A stretch of DNA of 38,343 nt from Lysobacterales bacterium (lineage in GTDB: Bacteria; Pseudomonadota; Gammaproteobacteria; Xanthomonadales; Xanthomonadaceae), in contig JAFLEA010000023.1 in assembly GCA_017302035.1 (NCBI GenBank), positions 1 through 38,343 on the forward strand, in the 5' to 3' direction. Under the pieces are notes generated by a model that saw nothing but the letters and a program-made list of their open reading frames with translations, had not been told where the DNA came from and made no database searches. This document shows, piece by piece, positions 1-6,550 of the stretch (the first letter of the stretch is position 1; the number at the start of each line of letters is the position of its first letter). Both the position numbers and the translations under genes were made by a program.

Positions 1-494
1 TTGGCCACCTGGGCGCGCGCGGCGTCGCGCGCGGCGAACGCCGCGTCGCGCGCGGCGCGCACCTGGTCGAGTTGCGCCTGCGAAACGTAGCGGTCGCCGG
101 CCAGCGACTGGAAGCGCTTGTGGGTGCTGTCGGCCTCGGCGGCGGCGGCCTCGGCCGCGCGCAACTGGGCGCGTGCGCTGTCGGCGCCGGCCTGCTGCTC
201 CACCGCGCTCAGGCGTACCAGCACTTCGTCGGCGGCCACCGTTTCGTTGACGTCGTGCAGCACTTCCCGCACGCGGCCGCTGGTCTGCGCCGACAGCGTG
301 GCCTGGCGCACGGCTTCGACCACGCCGTCCCAGGCGCGACCGCCGCTGGCTTCGCCGGCGTCCACGACCAGGGTGTCCAGGCCCTCGATCGCCGCCGGTG
401 CATGCGCCTGCGGCTTGCCGCCGCAGGCGGCAAGCGCGCTGGCCAGCAGCAATGGCACCAACCACTTGCTGCGCTTGTTCGTTTGCAGGTCCAC
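1..494 (-). CDS. RND-type efflux periplasmic adaptor lipoprotein (HlyD/MFP family), partial
   Basis: This is the N-terminal 164 codons of a membrane fusion protein, the periplasmic adaptor that joins an inner-membrane RND pump to an outer-membrane channel. The gene runs off the left edge. I chose the GTG start because a GGGAG ribosome site sits just upstream and a lipoprotein signal follows at once: basic N-terminus, hydrophobic core, then lipobox LAAC with Cys24 as the lipidated residue. After it come a biotinyl-lipoyl-like beta segment (around TLSAQTSGRVREVLHDVNETV) and an alanine-rich helical hairpin with heptad character (residues about 95-164). The start lies 25 nt beyond the DUF2892 gene on the same strand, so it probably belongs to the sqr operon. 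The pump gene would lie outside the window and the exported substrate cannot be told. Confidence 0.88.
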   Translation of the reverse strand, partial: MDLQTNKRSKWLVPLLLASALAACGGKPQAHAPAAIEGLDTLVVDAGEASGGRAWDGVVEAVRQATLSAQTSGRVREVLHDVNETVAADEVLVRLSAVEQQAGADSARAQLRAAEAAAAEADSTHKRFQSLAGDRYVSQAQLDQVRAARDAAFAARDAARAQVA

Positions 495-519
495 GCCAGG
501 CTCCCGGTTTCGGTACGGA

Positions 520-723
520 TTACTTGAAGGCACAACCGCTGGACAGGCCCAGCTTGCGGAACACGATCGCCGCCGGGCAGAAGCCGGTGATGCTCGACTG
601 CAGCAGGTTGGCGCCGACGAAGGCGGTGAGCCACAGCCACAGCGGCGAGAAGAAATGGGCCAGCAGCAGGCTGGCCAGGACCATGATGCCGGCGAAGGCG
701 AAAATGGCACGATCGACGTTCAT
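520..723 (-). CDS. DUF2892 (YgaP-like transmembrane) protein
   Basis: This is a small inner-membrane protein of 67 residues, about the usual size for stand-alone DUF2892 proteins. Two hydrophobic stretches (residues about 5-23 and 27-45) flank a short loop, and the C-terminal part carries the family pattern around TGFCPAAIVFRKLG. In other bacteria this domain is found alone or fused to rhodanese domains (as in YgaP), so its place between a sulfide oxidoreductase and an efflux adaptor, opposite a rhodanese gene, fits a sulfur-handling role. An AAGGAG ribosome site lies 8-9 nt before the ATG. It sits 39 nt after the sqr stop and is likely cotranscribed. Its biochemical activity is unknown; binding or passage of a sulfur species would be inference. 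Confidence 0.92.
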   Translation of the reverse strand: MNVDRAIFAFAGIMVLASLLLAHFFSPLWLWLTAFVGANLLQSSITGFCPAAIVFRKLGLSSGCAFK

Positions 724-762
724 TGCGACAGCTCCTTGGTTGCAGGTGTTGCGGAAAGGGAT

Positions 763-2034
763 TCAGTGGGTGCGCATGATGCCCAGCAGCTTGAGCACGT
801 ATTTCTCGTAGACCGGCTCGGTATTGCCGGACTTCATCTTCATCAGGAAGTACTTCTCGAAGGCGACCTTGGCCAGGTGCACCCACTTGCCGACCTTGGC
901 CCAGGTCACGTTGCGCGGCGGGATCTGCGGCAGGGCCACGAACGCGGCACCGGTATCGCCCATGTCGGCCAGGCAGATCGCGTTCCAGGTGGCTTCGGCG
1001 GTGGCCGGCTTGCCCTGCAGCTCGGCCTGGATGTTGTGCACGATGGCGGTGCACATCGACTCGATCATGAAGCCGGTCTTGGGCGCGCCGGTCGGCACCG
1101 GCGTCTGTTCCACCGGCGGGATCGCCACGCACACGCCCAGCGAGAAGATGTTGCGGTAGGTGGGATTGCGCTGGTGCTTGTCGATCAGCACGAAGCCGCG
1201 CGGGTTGCCCATGCCCTCGATCCCGCGCACCGCGTCCACGCCGGTGAAGGCCGGCAGCACCATCGAGTAGCGGAACGGCAGGACGTGGGTCTTCTTCGGC
1301 TGGCCGTCGTCGGTCATCTCGGCCACGTCCATCTCGCCGTCGCGGACCGCGGCGATCTTCGCGTTGACGATCCAGTTGATGTGGCGCTGGCGCAGTTCGG
1401 CCTCCAGCAGGCCCTTGGAGTCGCCGACGCCGCCCAGGCCCATGTGGCCGATGTACGGCTCCGGGGTGACGTAGGTCATCGGCACCTTGTGCCGGAGCTT
1501 GCGCTTGCGCAGGTCGCTGTCGAGGATCATCGCGAACTCGTAGGCCGGGCCGAAGCAGCTCGCGCCGGCCGCGGCGCCGACCACGATCGGACCGGGATCC
1601 TTCAGGAACGCCTGGTAGGCGTCCCATGCGCTGTTCGCGTGCGCGGTGGTGCAGACCGACTGGGTGAACCCGCCCTCCGGGCCCAGGCCGGGGATCTCGT
1701 CGAACGCCAGCCGCGGGCCGGTGGCGATCACCAGGTAGTCGTACTCGATGTGGCGGCCGTCGCGCAGCAGCACGCGGTTGGTCTCGGGTTGCACTTTCTC
1801 CGCGCCCACGCCTTCGAAGGCGATCTTCTTCTTCGCCAGGTGGGCGGCCACGGGCAACTGCACGTCGCCGGGCTTGCGCCAGCCCACCGCCACCCACGGG
1901 TTGGACGGCGTGAACGAGAACAGGTCGCCCTCGCCGATCACGGTGATCGCCGGATCGGGGCCGAGCGTGCCGCGCAGTTCGTAGGCGGCGCTCATGCCGC
2001 CGATGCCTGCGCCCAGTACCACGATGCGTGCCAT
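763..2034 (-). CDS. sqr: Sulfide:quinone oxidoreductase
   Basis: This FAD-dependent membrane-associated flavoprotein oxidises sulfide to polysulfide or persulfide and passes electrons to the quinone pool. It has 423 residues, normal for the family. A dinucleotide-binding GxGxxG motif (GAGIGG, residues 8-13) opens the protein and a second, ATGPRLAFDE, lies near residue 104. The three cysteines needed for sulfide oxidation in type I enzymes are present: Cys128, Cys160 (within GASCFGPAYEF) and Cys354 (in AICLADMGD). The C-terminal region, with VAFEKYF and YEKYVLKLLG, resembles the amphipathic membrane-contact part of the Acidithiobacillus type. I chose the ATG at 2034 because a GGAGGGG ribosome site stands 6-7 nt upstream and the FAD motif starts immediately; an in-frame TTG 57 nt further up is less likely. 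It is divergent from an SqrR/BigR-like repressor gene and shares its control region. Confidence 0.95.
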   Translation of the reverse strand: MARIVVLGAGIGGMSAAYELRGTLGPDPAITVIGEGDLFSFTPSNPWVAVGWRKPGDVQLPVAAHLAKKKIAFEGVGAEKVQPETNRVLLRDGRHIEYDYLVIATGPRLAFDEIPGLGPEGGFTQSVCTTAHANSAWDAYQAFLKDPGPIVVGAAAGASCFGPAYEFAMILDSDLRKRKLRHKVPMTYVTPEPYIGHMGLGGVGDSKGLLEAELRQRHINWIVNAKIAAVRDGEMDVAEMTDDGQPKKTHVLPFRYSMVLPAFTGVDAVRGIEGMGNPRGFVLIDKHQRNPTYRNIFSLGVCVAIPPVEQTPVPTGAPKTGFMIESMCTAIVHNIQAELQGKPATAEATWNAICLADMGDTGAAFVALPQIPPRNVTWAKVGKWVHLAKVAFEKYFLMKMKSGNTEPVYEKYVLKLLGIMRTH

Positions 2035-2085
2035 GGAATCCCCTCCACTTGCCGGCCAGCCCGCGGAGCGGGCCTTGGAGTCCGG

Positions 2086-2122
2086 TTGCAATTAAATTAG
2101 CACTAGCTTATATTAGAGTCAA
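2086..2122. promoter_or_regulatory. Overlapping divergent promoters with a candidate BigR/SqrR-type operator
   Basis: The gap between sqr and the rightward operon is AT-rich in an otherwise GC-rich region. Rightward, TTGCAA (2086-2091) and TATATT (2109-2114) are 17 nt apart. Leftward, TTGACT (complement of 2117-2122) and TAATTT (complement of 2094-2099) are also 17 nt apart. An imperfect inverted repeat, TTAAATTAGC (2092-2101) and GCTTATATTA (2106-2115) around ACTA, covers both -10 elements, so one bound dimer could block both operons. Known BigR operators are AT-rich imperfect palindromes, which supports the reading. No footprint is known to me for this organism, and the assignment of the repressor to the site is inference from gene context. 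Confidence 0.7.
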
Positions 2123-2144
2123 CTGAAATAAAGGAGACTCCCGG

Positions 2145-2243
2145 ATGCCCATGACCGTCGACGAACGGGTGGCTGCCGTGGGTTCGCTTGCCGGCGGCTT
2201 CCAGGCGTGGCGCAATGCGGGCCTGCCCATGAGCATGGAATGA
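2145..2243 (+). pseudogene. Rhodanese C-terminal remnant, translated as a 32-aa leader ORF
   Basis: A 32-codon frame opens behind a very good ribosome site (AAGGAG, 8 nt spacing). After about 12 residues it reads GSLAGGFQAWRNAGLPM, which matches the last helix of rhodanese domains (GG-x-x-AW-x-x-AGLP). The active-site loop and all earlier parts of the domain are absent, so it cannot be an enzyme. Its TGA overlaps the ATG of the repressor gene by four bases (ATGA), so its translation may drive repressor translation. It is either the scar of an older rhodanese gene deleted next to the promoter or a leader ORF that happens to keep rhodanese coding. An intact rhodanese lies just downstream with a different but similar C-terminus. 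Confidence 0.6.
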
Positions 2244-2614
2244 CGATGGCCAAGGCCCTGGCGAAATTCGAGTTCGACCTGGAGGCGATGCACGCGCACG
2301 CCGGCGATGCGGCGCAACTGCTCAAGGCGCTGGCCAACGAACGCCGGCTGCAGGTGCTGTGCCTGCTGGCCGCCGGCGAACGCTCGGTCGGCGAAATGCA
2401 GAGCCTGCTCGACCTGGGCCAGTCGGCGCTGTCCCAGCACCTCGCGGTGTTGCGCGAGGAAGGCCTGGTCGCGACCCGGCGCGATGCGCAGACCATCTAC
2501 TACTCGCTCGCACCCGGCCCGGCCGCGGCGGTAATGCATACCCTGCACGGCATCTACTGCGCACCGGCCGGTCCGGCGGGTGCGCGCAACGGCAACAGGA
2601 GGAGTGGAGCGTGA
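2240..2614 (+). CDS. ArsR-family persulfide-responsive repressor, SqrR/BigR type
   Basis: This 124-residue winged-helix repressor probably controls the sulfide operons on both sides. The helix-turn-helix lies at about residues 48-72 (SVGEMQSLL then QSALSQHLAVLREEG), followed by a wing with RRDAQTIYYSL. Cys41 (in LQVLCLL) and Cys107 (in GIYCAP) are the only cysteines and fall at the positions of the pair that forms a polysulfide bridge in Rhodobacter SqrR (41/107) and Xylella BigR (42/108). The metal-binding ELCVCDL motif of ArsR is absent. I chose the ATG that overlaps the leader ORF stop by four bases; an upstream in-frame start would overlap that ORF more. Its own TGA overlaps the rhodanese GTG, so leader, repressor and rhodanese look translationally coupled. 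Specificity for persulfide is inferred from the cysteines and neighbours. Confidence 0.93.
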   Translation: MTMAKALAKFEFDLEAMHAHAGDAAQLLKALANERRLQVLCLLAAGERSVGEMQSLLDLGQSALSQHLAVLREEGLVATRRDAQTIYYSLAPGPAAAVMHTLHGIYCAPAGPAGARNGNRRSGA

Positions 2615-2982
2615 TCGGTTGGCTGAAGGGATTGTTCGGGGCCGGCGGCGAGGATATCGGTCCCCAGGAGGCGGTGCGGCGGATCAACCAGGGCGCGGTG
2701 CTGGTGGACGTGCGCGAACCGGGGGAGTTCGCCGGTGGCCACGCTCCCGGCGCGGTGCCGTTGCCGCTGGGGCGGATCCGCGCCCAGGGCGCGGCTGCCA
2801 TCGACGCGCTCGGCCTGGTGGCCGATACGCCGGAAATCCTGCTGGTGTGCCATAGCGGCATGCGCTCGCGCGCGGCCCGGGCCGCACTCGCTTCCGACAC
2901 CCGTCGCCGCTACGTGAACGTGAGCGGTGGCATGGCCGCCTGGGCGGCGGCCGGGTTGCCGCTGATCCATGGCCGGCACTGA
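2611..2982 (+). CDS. Single-domain rhodanese (thiosulfate/persulfide sulfurtransferase)
   Basis: This 123-residue protein is one rhodanese domain that should carry sulfane sulfur on Cys80, in the active loop CHSGMRSR. Other family marks are LVDVREPGEFAGGHAPGA (residues 31-48) and the closing SGGMAAWAAAGLPL. A short amphipathic N-terminus (IGWLKGLFG) could touch the membrane. The start is GTG, with AGGAGGA 7-8 nt upstream, and overlaps the repressor stop as GTGA. Next to a sulfide:quinone oxidoreductase it most likely takes the persulfide made by that enzyme and hands it to thiols or sulfite. The acceptor cannot be read from sequence. A perfect hairpin follows 11 nt after the stop. Confidence 0.93.
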   Translation: MIGWLKGLFGAGGEDIGPQEAVRRINQGAVLVDVREPGEFAGGHAPGAVPLPLGRIRAQGAAAIDALGLVADTPEILLVCHSGMRSRAARAALASDTRRRYVNVSGGMAAWAAAGLPLIHGRH

Positions 2983-2993
2983 ACAACGTAGCT

Positions 2994-3027
2994 TGCGAAG
3001 GGCGGGCGATTCCGCAGGCCCTTCGCA
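2994..3027 (+). terminator. Perfect inverted repeat between rhodanese and CMD genes
   Basis: TGCGAAGGGC (2994-3003) and GCCCTTCGCA (3018-3027) form a perfect 10-bp stem with a 14-nt loop. No T tract follows, so it may only attenuate, stabilise the upstream transcript, or serve as a binding site. The next gene starts 30 nt later with its own strong ribosome site. Confidence 0.5.
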
Positions 3028-3057
3028 CCTGAACCCAGGATTCCAGAGGAGAACGCC

Positions 3058-3417
3058 ATGACCGCAATTGCTTCCTACACAGACCTGACCCGCGACGTCT
3101 CGCGCAACCTGACCGCCCTGCGCACCCACAATGCCGAGGTGATGCAGGGCTTCGGCGCGCTGAGCAAGGCCGCGCTGGCTCCCGGCGCACTGGACGAGAA
3201 GACCAAGGAATTGATCGCGATGGCGATCGGCGTGGCCGCGCGCTGCGACGATTGCCTCGGCTTCCACGCCAAGGCGCTGGTGCGGTTGGGCGCCACCCCG
3301 GAGGAGTTCCGCGAGATGCTCGGCGTGGCCGTGTACATGGGCGGTGGCCCGTCGCTGATGTATGCCGCCCACGCGCTGGCCGCCTACGAGGAGTTCGCCG
3401 CCGCCGCGGCGGGCTGA
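3058..3417 (+). CDS. Carboxymuconolactone decarboxylase-like (AhpD-like) CxxC protein
   Basis: This 119-residue all-helical protein belongs to the carboxymuconolactone decarboxylase/AhpD superfamily. The signature Glu51-x10-Ala-x-Cys63-x-x-Cys66-x3-His70 is complete (TKELIAMAIG, then ARCDDCLGFHAKAL), which in AhpD-like members is the thiol redox centre acting on peroxides or alkyl hydroperoxides. No substrate-specific decarboxylase residues can be pinned. An AGAGGAG ribosome site lies 8 nt before the ATG. It follows the rhodanese on the same strand after a hairpin, so it may be part of the sulfide operon, and thiol/persulfide reduction would suit that context. That role is inference; the family call is firm. 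Confidence 0.92.
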   Translation: MTAIASYTDLTRDVSRNLTALRTHNAEVMQGFGALSKAALAPGALDEKTKELIAMAIGVAARCDDCLGFHAKALVRLGATPEEFREMLGVAVYMGGGPSLMYAAHALAAYEEFAAAAAG

Positions 3418-3431
3418 CGCCGCTCCGCTCG

Positions 3432-3463
3432 ATCCGCCCGCTTCCACGAGGGCGGATTCCTAC
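3432..3463 (-). repeat. REP-like hairpin with GTAG head upstream of RAYT gene
   Basis: On the minus strand the element starts GTAGGAATCCGCCC and closes with GGGCGGAT, an 8-bp perfect stem (3432-3439 with 3450-3457) around a 10-nt loop. A GTAG tetranucleotide before a GC-rich stem is the hallmark of REP elements in Stenotrophomonas, Xanthomonas and Pseudomonas. It lies 58 nt before a RAYT-like gene, the usual partner of such elements. Confidence 0.55.
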
Positions 3464-3520
3464 ACGCCGCTGCGTGCGGCGCGGCTGTCGCCTCGCTCGC
3501 GGCGGCAGCAAGCTGGCGGC

Positions 3521-3997
3521 ATGGACATGCATGTCGAACAGCGGTTCCACGGCCATCGCGTCCTGCGCCATGGCCGGATGCCGCTGCCCGGCCGCGCCTG
3601 CCATGTCGTCGTGGCCACCCGTGGGCACCAGCCCTGGTTCTCCAGCTTCCACGTTGCCTGCGAGGCGGTGCGTGCTTTCCGCCAGCCGTCGGCGCGCGGC
3701 GACGCCGCGCTGCTGGCCTGGGTGCTGATGCCCGGGCGGGTGCACTGGTTGTTGCAGCCGGGCGAACGGGCTGCGCTGGCGACGGTGGTCTCGCGGATGA
3801 AGGCGACCGCGGGCGCGCAGGTGAACCGGATGCTGGCCCGGGCCGGACCGCTGTGGGAGCCGGCCTTCGATTGCCGTGCGCTGGACCAGGACGAGGATCT
3901 GCGCGTGGCCTCGCGCCAGTTCGTCGCCGGGGCGCTGCGCGCGGGACGGATCGAGGACTTCGGCGGCTACCCGTTCTGGGACTGTGCCTGGATGTAG
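3521..3997 (+). CDS. REP-associated tyrosine transposase-like protein (RAYT), catalytically degenerate
   Basis: This 158-residue protein has the layout of xanthomonad RAYT proteins (Y1/IS200-like nuclease fold): a basic N-terminus with GHRVLRHGRMPLPGRACHVV, the strand LLAWVLMPGRVHWLLQPGE, a helix KATAGAQVNRMLAR and the closing RAGRIEDFGGYPFWDCAW. Active RAYTs read MP-D/N-HVH in the metal-binding motif; here it is MPGRVH, so the first histidine is arginine. The catalytic tyrosine motif AR-Y-IVANP is here SRQFVAGA, so the tyrosine seems to be glutamine. Both changes together would abolish DNA cleavage, yet the frame is intact. I chose the ATG nearest the conserved N-terminus; no clear ribosome site is visible. 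It may be a domesticated DNA-binding remnant or simply decaying. It is flanked by REP-like hairpins. Confidence 0.8.
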   Translation: MDMHVEQRFHGHRVLRHGRMPLPGRACHVVVATRGHQPWFSSFHVACEAVRAFRQPSARGDAALLAWVLMPGRVHWLLQPGERAALATVVSRMKATAGAQVNRMLARAGPLWEPAFDCRALDQDEDLRVASRQFVAGALRAGRIEDFGGYPFWDCAWM

Positions 3998-4003
3998 CCA
4001 CGC

Positions 4004-4050
4004 GGCACGGGGTGCGCCCGACCCTGCCGCTTTGGCAGCGACCCGGTGCC
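4004..4050. terminator. Two-part hairpin between convergent RAYT and tex
   Basis: GGCACGGGGT (4004-4013) pairs with ACCCGGTGCC (4041-4050) with one mismatch, and within it CTGCC (4024-4028) pairs with GGCAG (4034-4038). It lies in the 72-nt gap between two converging genes and could end transcription from both sides. A GTAG at 3994-3997, overlapping the RAYT stop, makes a second REP-like element also possible. Confidence 0.45.
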
Positions 4051-4069
4051 AAGGCCGGGCCGTGTCCGC

Positions 4070-6472
4070 TCAGCCACGGCGGGCGCGGCTCAACGCATCG
4101 GCCATCGCGCTGTTGAACGGAGCGGGCTGGTCCTGGCGCTGGCCCCGTGGGGAGCCGGCATCGCCGCGCGGCGCGCCACCGGAACGGGCGCCGGCCTTGG
4201 CCGGGCGTGCGCGGTCCCCATTGCGGCTGTCGCGCTCGCCGCGTGCGTCCTGCGCTCCCGGTTCGTCGTCCAGGCGCCGGGTCAGGGCGATGCGCTTGCG
4301 CGTCACGTCCACCTCCAGCACCTTGACCTTGACGATGTCGCCGGCCTTCACCACCTCGCGCGGATCCTTCACGTAGCGGTCCGACAGCGCCGAGATGTGG
4401 ACCAGGCCGTCCTGGTGCACGCCGATGTCGACGAAGGCGCCGAACGCGGCGACGTTGCTGACCACGCCCTCCAGCACCATGCCGGGCCGCAGGTCCCTGA
4501 TGTCCTCCACGCCCTCGGCGAACTTCGCCGCCTTGAATTCCGGACGCGGGTCGCGGCCGGGCTTCTCCAGTTCCCTGAGGATGTCGCGCACGGTCGGCAG
4601 GCCGAAGCGCGCGTCGGTGAATTGCTCGGCCTTGAGCGAGCGCAGGAAGGCACTGTCGCCGATGACCTGCTTCACCTGGCGGCCGCTGCCGGCGAGGATG
4701 CGCTCGACCACCGGATAGGCTTCCGGATGGACCGAGGAGGCATCCAGCGGCTGCTCGCCGTCGGCGATGCGCAGGAAGCCGGCGCACTGTTCGTAGGTCT
4801 TCTCGCCCAGGCGCGGCACCTTCAGCAAGGCCTTGCGCGAGGCGAAGCGGCCGTTGGCGTCGCGGTGGGCGATGATATTTTCGGCCACCGTGGCCGACAG
4901 ACCGGACACGCGCGCCAACAGCGCGGCCGAGGCGGTGTTCACGTCCACGCCCACCGCGTTCACGCAGTCCTCGACCCGGGCGTCCAGCGCACGGGCGAGC
5001 TGGTACTGGTCGACGTCGTGCTGGTACTGGCCGACGCCAATCGCCTTGGGCTCGATCTTCACCAGCTCGGCCAGCGGGTCCTGCAGGCGCCGGGCGATCG
5101 AGACCGCGCCGCGCAGCGACACGTCCAGGCCGGGGAACTCCCTGGCCGCCAGTTCCGAAGCCGAATACACCGAGGCGCCGGCCTCGCTGACCACGACCTT
5201 CTGCATCTTCAGTTCGGGCGCGAGCTTGAGCAGGTCGCCGGCAAGCTTGTCGGTCTCGCGCGAAGCGGTGCCGTTGCCGATGGCGATGAGCTGCACGCCG
5301 TGGGTGCTGCACAGCTTCCTCAGCGTGGCCAGCGCCGCGTCCCACTGGCGCCGCGGTTCGTGCGGATAGATCGTGTCGGTGGCCACCAGCTTGCCGGTGG
5401 CATCGACCGCCGCGACCTTGACCCCGGTGCGCAGGCCCGGGTCCAGGCCGAGCACCGCCTTCGGGCCGGCCGGCGCGGCCAGCAGCAGGTCCTTGAGGTT
5501 GTCGCCGAACACCGCGATGGCCCCGGCCTCGGCCTTTTCGCGCGCCTGGTTGAACAGGTCCAGCAGCAGGTGCAGGTGGATCTTCGCGCGCCAGGCCAGG
5601 CGCACGGCGTTGCGCAGCCAGGCATCGGCGGCGCGACCGCGGTCCTCGATGCCGGCATGGCGGGCGATGCGGCCTTCGGCATAGGCGTTGCCAGCGTCGA
5701 TGTCGCCGCCCGGTTCCAGCTCCAGCTGCAGGAACTCCTCGCGGCGACCGCGGAACAGCGCCAGCAGGCGGTGCGAAGGGATCTTCGCCAGCGGCTCGGC
5801 ATGGTCGAAGTAGTCGCGGAACTTCTCGCCGGCCGTTTCCTTGCCTTCCACCACCTTGGCGCGGATCACGCCGTTGGCCTCCAGCCAGCCGCGCAGTTCG
5901 CCCAGCAGCGCCGCGTCCTCGCCCCAGCGTTCGATCAGGATCGCGCGCGCGCCCTCCAGCGCGGCCTTGGCGTCGGCCACGCCCTTGCCGGCGTCGACGA
6001 AGCCGGCGGCGAACGCCTCCGGCAGGCGCGAGGGATCGCCCAGCAGGCCGTCGGCCAGCGGCTCCAGCCCGGCCTCGCGCGCGATCTGCGCGCGGGTGCG
6101 GCGCCTGGGCTTGTAGGGCAGGTACAGGTCTTCCAGCCGCGACTTGCTGTCAGCGGCCTCGATCTCCGCGCGCAATTCACCGCTCAGCTTGCCCTGCTCC
6201 TCGATGCTGGCCAGGATCGCGGCGCGGCGCTCCTCCATCTCGCGCAGGTAGCCCAGCCGCGATTCCAGGTTGCGCAACTGGGTGTCGTCCAGGCCGCCGG
6301 TGACCTCCTTGCGGTAGCGGGCGATGAACGGCACGGTCGCGCCTCCGTCGAGCAGGCCGACCGCGGCCTCCACCTGGGTGGCCTGCGCGCCGATCTCACC
6401 GGCGATGGTCTGGACGATCTTGCGCGCGAGCGCGGTGGACGGCTGGGTCATGGGCTGCGGGTTCTGCGCCAT
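4070..6472 (-). CDS. tex: Transcription accessory protein Tex (S1 RNA-binding)
   Basis: Tex is a conserved nucleic-acid-binding factor related to eukaryotic Spt6 and linked to transcription and stress tolerance. This copy has 800 residues, close to the family norm. The N-terminal region carries [16 protein letters not shown] (about residue 50) and [20 protein letters not shown] (about residue 115). A YqgF/RNase H-like domain begins near residue 340 ([14 protein letters not shown]), helix-hairpin-helix repeats lie at about 505-570, and an S1 domain at about 650-727 ([20 protein letters not shown]). The last 70 residues are a charged, Arg/Gly/Pro-rich disordered tail. I keep the first ATG, though the ATG eight codons later is nearly as good; neither has a clear ribosome site. 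It is 78 nt downstream of a GH30 gene on the same strand but functionally unrelated. Confidence 0.97.
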   Translation of the reverse strand: MAQNPQPMTQPSTALARKIVQTIAGEIGAQATQVEAAVGLLDGGATVPFIARYRKEVTGGLDDTQLRNLESRLGYLREMEERRAAILASIEEQGKLSGELRAEIEAADSKSRLEDLYLPYKPRRRTRAQIAREAGLEPLADGLLGDPSRLPEAFAAGFVDAGKGVADAKAALEGARAILIERWGEDAALLGELRGWLEANGVIRAKVVEGKETAGEKFRDYFDHAEPLAKIPSHRLLALFRGRREEFLQLELEPGGDIDAGNAYAEGRIARHAGIEDRGRAADAWLRNAVRLAWRAKIHLHLLLDLFNQAREKAEAGAIAVFGDNLKDLLLAAPAGPKAVLGLDPGLRTGVKVAAVDATGKLVATDTIYPHEPRRQWDAALATLRKLCSTHGVQLIAIGNGTASRETDKLAGDLLKLAPELKMQKVVVSEAGASVYSASELAAREFPGLDVSLRGAVSIARRLQDPLAELVKIEPKAIGVGQYQHDVDQYQLARALDARVEDCVNAVGVDVNTASAALLARVSGLSATVAENIIAHRDANGRFASRKALLKVPRLGEKTYEQCAGFLRIADGEQPLDASSVHPEAYPVVERILAGSGRQVKQVIGDSAFLRSLKAEQFTDARFGLPTVRDILRELEKPGRDPRPEFKAAKFAEGVEDIRDLRPGMVLEGVVSNVAAFGAFVDIGVHQDGLVHISALSDRYVKDPREVVKAGDIVKVKVLEVDVTRKRIALTRRLDDEPGAQDARGERDSRNGDRARPAKAGARSGGAPRGDAGSPRGQRQDQPAPFNSAMADALSRARRG

Positions 6473-6550
6473 CGGGGCGGGCCGCCGATTGTCGCAACCG
6501 CGTCGCGGCGATGTAAGCCGTTGACAAGCGGCACCCTGCGCGGCGTGCGC

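Noticed and set aside
1-60. GCGCGC-rich tract at the left edge as a tandem DNA repeat
   Set aside because: It is explained by the alanine/arginine-rich coiled-coil coding of the efflux adaptor.
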